Shown in pieces: positions 37,343-42,116 of a stretch of 42,116 nucleotides of DNA. Origin of the DNA: JBDRLD01 sp043813445 (lineage in GTDB: Bacteria > Patescibacteriota > Patescibacteriia > JACPHY01). A program made the position numbers and the translations under genes. How positions within the stretch are numbered: the first letter of the stretch is position 1; each line of letters starts with the position of its first letter. Below the pieces are notes generated by a model that did no database searches, had not been told where the DNA came from, and was given only the letters and a program-made list of their open reading frames with translations. The stretch lies in assembly GCA_043813445.1 (NCBI GenBank), contig JBDRLD010000063.1, positions 1 through 42,116 of the forward strand, in the 5' to 3' direction.

Positions 37343-39046
37343 TTACTCGGACACCCTAAATACCTCCTCAATGCTCGTCACGCCGTCGAGTGCTTTCAAG
37401 ATGCCGTCTTGAACCATGGTCACCATGCCCGCCTTTTGCGCGAGCTCTGCCATCTGATATTCAGAAACCTTTCCGGACAGCACAACATCCTCGATCTCTT
37501 TGGACATGATGAGGATTTCGTAGATGCCGACGCGGCCCTTGTATCCGGTTTGCGTGCACTCGTCGCAGCCTTTGCCGCGGAAGAACGAGAGTTCCTTTGT
37601 CTCGGCTTCCGCACGCTCCGCCTCGGGTATTTGTGCGATGATTTCCTGAACACGAGTCCGCTCTTCATCGGTAAGCGGTGCGGGTTCTCGACATGCCTCG
37701 CAGACTTTGCGGACGAGCCGTTGTCCAATGATTGCGTTCAATGCCGGCGCGAGAAGGAATGGTTTTACCCCCATGGATAGGAAGCGGGGGATTGCACCAG
37801 CGGCGGAGTTCGTGTGGATGGTCGAGAGCATGAGGTGGCCGGTCAGTGCTGCCTGAATGGCGACCTCGGAAGTTTCGAGGTCACGAATTTCTCCAACCAT
37901 TACGATATCTGGATCCTGACGGAGGATAGCGCGCAGCCCCTTTGCAAAGGTGTATTCGCGTGACGGGTCGATCTGGCTCTGGTTGATGCCCTTCAGCTTA
38001 TACTCGATCGGATCTTCGAGTGTAATGATTTTTGTCTTCTCCGTGTTCAGCTTCAAGAGAACGGAGTAGAGCGTCGTCGTCTTTCCGCTGCCGGTTGGGC
38101 CAGTGGTGACAATCATGCCGTTCGGACGCCCCACTTCGCGCGTGAGCTGCTCAAAGGCGCGTCCGCGAATCCCGAGATCGGCGAATTCCAGTCCGGTTTT
38201 CGACGACATGAGGAGGCGCATGACGACGCTTTCTCCCCACGAGGTTGGGAGCGTCGAGACGCGGACATCGATGGAATCCTCGGCGAGTGCGATGGTGATA
38301 CGGCCGTCCTGCGGGACACGATCCACGTTCATCTTGAGTCCGGCGAGCAGCTTCAATCGGCTGATCAGTTGCGACCAGCGCTGTTTTGGAATTATCGCAA
38401 CATTCTTGAGTACGCCGTCAATCCGGTAACGAAGTGCGACGCCTTCCTCTTCCGCCTCAATGTGGATGTCCGACGATCGTACGCGGATCGCACCGACGAG
38501 CACAAGTGTGACGAGATCGGATGTGTCGACGCGCTCGAAAAGCTGCTCCAGGGCAGTAAGGTCTTTGAGTTGTTCGGTGACGCGTGTGAAATCATCAGCA
38601 CTGATCGTCACTTGTTTCTCCACCGGATGAATAGTCGGCACCGCGTCGTAGAGTTTCATCGCGTGCGCGAAGCTCTCTTCGGAAATTGCATAGCGCTGCG
38701 CGTTCGCCGAGTGGCGTTCGCCGAGCTGGAAGACGAGTTCTCGCACCGCTTCCGCCTCTGGATCAATCGCTCCGACGCGAATTTCCGATCCCGAGTGCAG
38801 GAAGCAGATCACGCGGAGCTCCTCCGCTTGTTCACGCGGGATGCTGAGCAGTGTTTCCGGACTAATGACAAACCCCTTGAGGTTGACGGATCCGACACCG
38901 AGACGTTGTGCAAGCTCCTCAACTTCGCGCTCGCGCGCGGAGAGAGTGAGTTCGTGCATCTTTGCGGTGAACTGCTCTGCGATGTTCTCATTGGTGATTT
39001 TCGCGTGCTGCGACGGTGTAGGCATACGGTTGAGGCCACGGTTCAT
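37343..39046 (-). CDS. pilB: PilB/GspE-type pilus assembly ATPase
   Basis: 567 residues from the ATG at 39046, whose ATGA overlaps the upstream stop (an ATG at 39067 would give 7 more residues). PilB powers type IV pilus extension, common in Patescibacteria, where pili are thought to hold hosts. An MshEN-like N-terminal domain precedes the ATPase. Walker A is GPTGSGKTTTLYSVL, the Asp box is ITLEDPIEYKLKGINQSQ, Walker B is DIVMVGEIRDLETSEVAIQAALTGH and the His box is STIHTNSA. A C4 zinc site (CEACREPA...CDECTQTG) follows. All catalytic motifs are intact. PilC, PilT and pilins are not in this window. Confidence 0.95.
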   Translation of the reverse strand: MNRGLNRMPTPSQHAKITNENIAEQFTAKMHELTLSAREREVEELAQRLGVGSVNLKGFVISPETLLSIPREQAEELRVICFLHSGSEIRVGAIDPEAEAVRELVFQLGERHSANAQRYAISEESFAHAMKLYDAVPTIHPVEKQVTISADDFTRVTEQLKDLTALEQLFERVDTSDLVTLVLVGAIRVRSSDIHIEAEEEGVALRYRIDGVLKNVAIIPKQRWSQLISRLKLLAGLKMNVDRVPQDGRITIALAEDSIDVRVSTLPTSWGESVVMRLLMSSKTGLEFADLGIRGRAFEQLTREVGRPNGMIVTTGPTGSGKTTTLYSVLLKLNTEKTKIITLEDPIEYKLKGINQSQIDPSREYTFAKGLRAILRQDPDIVMVGEIRDLETSEVAIQAALTGHLMLSTIHTNSAAGAIPRFLSMGVKPFLLAPALNAIIGQRLVRKVCEACREPAPLTDEERTRVQEIIAQIPEAERAEAETKELSFFRGKGCDECTQTGYKGRVGIYEILIMSKEIEDVVLSGKVSEYQMAELAQKAGMVTMVQDGILKALDGVTSIEEVFRVSE

Positions 39047-40011
39047 GATCGTGATCGGGCGAGCCATGTTTCATGCGTGGCTCCGGGTGTCGTGAGATGG
39101 AGATAGAGCTGCGCCCATGTGCCACCGATGCATGCGGTCGTGAGCGCGGCAATTGTGAGTGTTGCGGTGAAGCTCGCGATAATACCAAGGATGATCGCGA
39201 TGAAGTAGAGGAATTGCACGTGGACGGCAATGCTGATCAAAGCGAGCAGGAAGAACGGTGCTATGGCGAGGGACATTCCAACAATCCACGCGAGTATGCC
39301 GAGCAGTTGGACGATGGAGAGGAGAAGCGATGTCTCAACAACGATGATCGTGCGCGTGCGAAGAAGCGACCACGCCTCTCGGAGCGCGGCTCCAATTGGT
39401 TGGTTGTCAATAGTGGTCGTACAAAGCGCGATCATCGCAATGCAGTGCACCACGGTGAGTGCGAGGAAGCAGATGAGGAATACGCTAACTCCGAGAATCG
39501 TACTTCGCATTGTCGTAGAAAGTGCCACGGTAGTAATGGCCACGCTCCAGGCGACAAGGACGAGCATGGCGAGTAGTTTATCTATTGCCGCAATGCTGAG
39601 CGACGGCCAAAATCTAGCAGCTGCACATTTGGAGAGTGCCTCTGTGCGGCCGGGTGATGTCGCGGCGAGTAGGAGCGCGTTCGTGCTCACAACCATATAC
39701 CACAACATGACACACGTAATAGCCAGAGTGATGAGGCCGATGATGATGAGGGTGATGCTTGCGCCGACGCCGGTTTCCTGTGCTTGCGCCCAGAGCGTTC
39801 CTGCTTGTCCGAAGACGCCGGTCTCCGTATCGAAGAGTCGATGCGCAATTCCTTGCGACGGGTCGACGCCGAAAAGTTGCATCAACGCGGTGCTCATTCC
39901 GGTGCTTATGATAGCTCCGGAGAACAGAGCGTACACCCAAAGTTTTCGTTCATGGAGCGCGAAACGAAACGCGCGTTTGAGGATGGAGAACTGGAGCAGC
40001 ATAGTGCGCAT
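39043..40011 (-). CDS. Polytopic membrane protein of unknown function
   Basis: 322 residues, about six membrane helices (for example LWVYALFSGAIISTGM, ITLIIIGLITLAITCVMLWY, VLVAWSVAITTVALSTT, ILGVSVFLICFLALTVVHCIAMIAL, LLLSIVQLLGILAWIVG, FLYFIAIILGIIASFTATLTIAA). The layout resembles YihY/DUF-type or glycerophosphoryl-diester-linked membrane domains, but no motif allows assignment. It starts 3 bp after the ftsH stop and overlaps pilB by 4 bp, so ftsH, this gene, pilB and 36058-37341 form one operon. Confidence 0.75.
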   Translation of the reverse strand: MRTMLLQFSILKRAFRFALHERKLWVYALFSGAIISTGMSTALMQLFGVDPSQGIAHRLFDTETGVFGQAGTLWAQAQETGVGASITLIIIGLITLAITCVMLWYMVVSTNALLLAATSPGRTEALSKCAAARFWPSLSIAAIDKLLAMLVLVAWSVAITTVALSTTMRSTILGVSVFLICFLALTVVHCIAMIALCTTTIDNQPIGAALREAWSLLRTRTIIVVETSLLLSIVQLLGILAWIVGMSLAIAPFFLLALISIAVHVQFLYFIAIILGIIASFTATLTIAALTTACIGGTWAQLYLHLTTPGATHETWLARSRS

Positions 40012-40014
40012 GGA

Positions 40015-41940
40015 TCACGTTTCGGAGGTTTCGTCGTCCGTATCCTCTTGGTCTTTTTCCGCTATTTCTGGTGTGCCGATTACTTCGGTTGGTTCAGGAG
40101 TATTGGTGGGAGCTTCTCCAGCGAAGATCGACTCAAACTCCGCTTGCTCAATAGTCTCATTCTTCAGGAGCAGTGCTGCGATGCGATCGAGGTAATCGCG
40201 CTGCTCATTAATAATTGCTTGAGCACGCTCGAGTGCGGTGTTGATGATCGCATGCATCTCTGAATCAATCTGTTCGGCGACGTGCTCGGAATAATCTCGT
40301 TGTGCTGTGATATCTTTACCGAGGAAAACAAGCTCCTCGCGCTGGCCAAATGTGCGCGGGCCGAGGACATCGCTCATACCGAATTCGGTGATCATGCGGC
40401 GGGCGAGATGTGTTGCCTGCCGGAGGTCACTCGATGGGCCGGTCGAGAGCTCGCCATCTCCGAAAATGGTGCGCTCTGCGGCATAGCCACCAAGCATCAC
40501 TGCAAGGTCGTCGAGGAATTCCGCGCGGGTGCGGTAGTGTTTGTCTTCGGTGGGGAGCTTCAGCGTATAGCCGCCAGCCATCCCGCGGGAGATGATCGAG
40601 ACCTTGCGCACCGGATCTGCATTCGGGAGCACCTGCGCAATGAGTGCATGTCCGGCCTCATGGTATGCGGTGAGCTCACGCTCGTGCTTCGAGAAGACAC
40701 GACTCTTCCGCGCCGGCCCGAGCATCACCTTTTCAATCGCCTCCACAAACTCAGCCATGCTAATGCGGTGCTTGTTCCGCCGAGCGGTAAGGAGTGCCGC
40801 CTCGTTCATCAGGTTTGCAAGATCGGCACCGGAGAAGCCAGGTGTTCGTTCGGCGATTTTTCGTATGGAAACGTTTTTGATGATCGGTTTCCCTACCGAG
40901 TGCACTTTGAGAATCTCTTCTCGGTCCTTTATGTCCGGCATGTCGAGGACGATGCGACGATCAAAGCGTCCCGGGCGGAGCAGTGCGGGATCAAGCACAT
41001 CAGGACGGTTCGTCGCTGCAACAACAATGACCCCGTTGTTTGTCGAAAAGCCATCCATTTCAACGAGAATTTGGTTCAGCGTTTGTTCGCGCTCATCATG
41101 TCCGCCGCCGAGTCCGGTGCCACGCTGTCGTCCAACCGCGTCGATCTCGTCGATGAACACGATACATGGCGCGATCTTTTTTGCGCGCTGGAAAAGCGAT
41201 CGGACGCGTGACGCGCCGACACCAACAAACATCTCGACAAATTCAGACGCACTTATGTGGAGAAATGGAACATTCGCCTCTCCTGCGATTGCGCGCGCGA
41301 GGAGTGTTTTTCCTGTTCCTGGCTGTCCCATAAGCAGCACCCCTCTCGGAATTTTTGCGCCGAGCGCGGCGAACTTTTTGGGGAGTTTGAGAAATTCTAT
41401 AATTTCCTCAAGTTCTTCCTTCGCCTCACGAACACCAGCAACATCACGGAATGTCGTCTTTGTTCGTTCGTCATCCTTCGCGTCGCGTACGCGTGCCTGT
41501 CCAAACATCATGGCTCGCGAGTTTGCCCCTTGCACTTGGCGCATCATGAAGAAGACAAGCCCGCCGATAATGAGGAGCGGAAGAAGAAAGGGAAGGATCG
41601 TAGCGGCCCAGTACGCCGCACCGCTTTCATCGCGCACCTCGAGCGCAATATTTGCATATACTTCGGGTGCGAGGCCGTAGCTTTCGAGCAGCTCGGGCAC
41701 TGAGACGTTTGGCTCCTTCTGTACGATCGCCTTTGCGTCGCCCGTCATGGTGAGCGTGAGCTTCGACCCCTGAATTTCAATTCGCTGCACCGACCCCTCT
41801 CGCACGCGCTGCACAAACTCATTAATGCCGACGCGCTCGGGGCGTTCCATCGGCACATTATACAAACTGAAGAGTCCCGCAATGACAATAAAGACGACTA
41901 TGAGTGTAATGGAGTGCTTTTTGGGTGATCGTATAGCCAT
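40015..41940 (-). CDS. ftsH: ATP-dependent membrane zinc metalloprotease FtsH
   Basis: 641 residues, standard length. FtsH hexamers extract and degrade membrane and unstable cytosolic proteins. Order: N-terminal membrane helix (ITLIVVFIVIAGLFSLYNV), a small periplasmic domain, a second helix (ILPFLLPLLIIGGLVFFMM), the AAA module with Walker A GQPGTGKT (residues 205-212), pore motif FVGVGA, Walker B IVFIDEIDAVG and SRH ATNRPDVLDPALLRPGRFDRR, then the protease domain with zinc motif HEAGH near residue 430 and the distal Asp in the LSTGPSSDLRQAT region. The acidic tail is rich in Thr/Glu/Asp. Weak promoter (TTGCCG-N17-TTATCC) upstream. First gene of a four-gene operon. Confidence 0.97.
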   Translation of the reverse strand: MAIRSPKKHSITLIVVFIVIAGLFSLYNVPMERPERVGINEFVQRVREGSVQRIEIQGSKLTLTMTGDAKAIVQKEPNVSVPELLESYGLAPEVYANIALEVRDESGAAYWAATILPFLLPLLIIGGLVFFMMRQVQGANSRAMMFGQARVRDAKDDERTKTTFRDVAGVREAKEELEEIIEFLKLPKKFAALGAKIPRGVLLMGQPGTGKTLLARAIAGEANVPFLHISASEFVEMFVGVGASRVRSLFQRAKKIAPCIVFIDEIDAVGRQRGTGLGGGHDEREQTLNQILVEMDGFSTNNGVIVVAATNRPDVLDPALLRPGRFDRRIVLDMPDIKDREEILKVHSVGKPIIKNVSIRKIAERTPGFSGADLANLMNEAALLTARRNKHRISMAEFVEAIEKVMLGPARKSRVFSKHERELTAYHEAGHALIAQVLPNADPVRKVSIISRGMAGGYTLKLPTEDKHYRTRAEFLDDLAVMLGGYAAERTIFGDGELSTGPSSDLRQATHLARRMITEFGMSDVLGPRTFGQREELVFLGKDITAQRDYSEHVAEQIDSEMHAIINTALERAQAIINEQRDYLDRIAALLLKNETIEQAEFESIFAGEAPTNTPEPTEVIGTPEIAEKDQEDTDDETSET

Positions 41941-42044
41941 ACCGTGCTGCAGATTCGAGGGATAATTGATTATTCAATGACGCGGCAAGTGCCGTATTCC
42001 CATCGTACCCGTTTGGTGCGACGTTTTCCAGCCCGCTAGCAGCA

Positions 42045-42073
42045 ATCCGACCCCGATGATTTCGGGGTCGGAT
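42045..42073 (-). terminator. Terminator after the gene at the right edge
   Basis: Perfect 12-bp stem ATCCGACCCCGA / TCGGGGTCGGAT, 5-nt loop, 13 bp after the stop of the edge gene. Confidence 0.75.
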
Positions 42074-42086
42074 GCTCCTGCGCTAC

Positions 42087-42116
42087 CTACTCGTCGTTCT
42101 TGTCCTGCTCTTCACC
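42087..42116 (-). CDS. C-terminal end of a protein with an acidic tail (partial)
   Basis: Nine codons (GEEQDKNDE) and a TAG are visible at the window edge, followed by a terminator 13 bp further on. The placement is what supports it. The acidic tail is too short to identify. Confidence 0.4.
   Translation of the reverse strand, partial: GEEQDKNDE

Overview
The window looks like a chromosomal segment of a Candidate Phyla Radiation (Patescibacteria) bacterium. The grounds are a divergent 16S rRNA with changes in universally conserved stretches, a 16S gene standing alone with its own promoter and terminator, small streamlined housekeeping genes carrying in-frame insertions, VanW and PilB surface genes, and many small proteins without recognisable families. 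Base composition is moderate to high GC apart from an AT-richer island at about 6780-8160. TGA is used as a stop, so the code is the standard bacterial one. The class within the group cannot be fixed from the sequence alone.

Layout. 1-1350: the end of one gene, a secreted protein, REP-like repeats and tRNA-Gly. 1355-6780: an unknown small protein, CorA, a YkuK-type RNase H-like protein, a small membrane protein, a patatin-like lipase, and an ECF sigma factor coupled to a membrane partner. 6798-9938: a small membrane protein, a LysE-type exporter, a short protein, TruB and an unknown protein. 10017-12138: tRNA-Pro, a PHA-granule-family protein, a deoxynucleoside kinase, tRNA-Phe and tRNA-Ile. 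12154-15312: an unknown protein and the solitary 16S. 15424-21993: a run of minus-strand units, most with their own promoter and terminator. They encode two paralogous Cys-containing proteins, a helix-turn-helix protein, TrmD, KhpA, ribosomal protein S16, a secreted protein, a membrane-anchored acidic protein and a lipoprotein with an internal duplication. 22090-26161: a short SMC, an NrnA-type DHH phosphoesterase and ClpP. 26299-26713: a strong promoter followed by a structured, apparently non-coding transcript. 26853-29543: VanW protein, DUF3006 protein and Hsp20. 29641-31982: a two-gene membrane-protein operon behind a repeat element. 32094-34455: tRNA-Glu with a GIY-YIG insertion, TsaD and TsaE. 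34629-36075: a DksA/TraR-like protein with two tandem paralogs, and a divergent small gene. 36058-41940: an operon of FtsH, a polytopic membrane protein, a PilB-type ATPase and an unknown protein.

Three signals stand out. (1) Families of short dispersed repeats sit in frame inside five conserved genes (truB, trmD, smc, tsaD, tsaE), lengthening the proteins without breaking them. (2) tRNA-Glu has a 25-bp duplicated 5' part, and between the copies lies a 282-bp insert holding little except a GIY-YIG nuclease gene, which looks like a minimal mobile element. (3) About 380 nt downstream of clpP have a near-consensus promoter, nested long-range stems and an intrinsic terminator, matching no RNA class I can recognise. 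Promoters are unusually uniform: more than a dozen TTGACA-like / TANNNT pairs were found and nearly all have a spacer of exactly 17 bp. Accessory genes tend to have strong Shine-Dalgarno sites, whereas several housekeeping genes start within about 8-15 nt of the -10 box and look leaderless.
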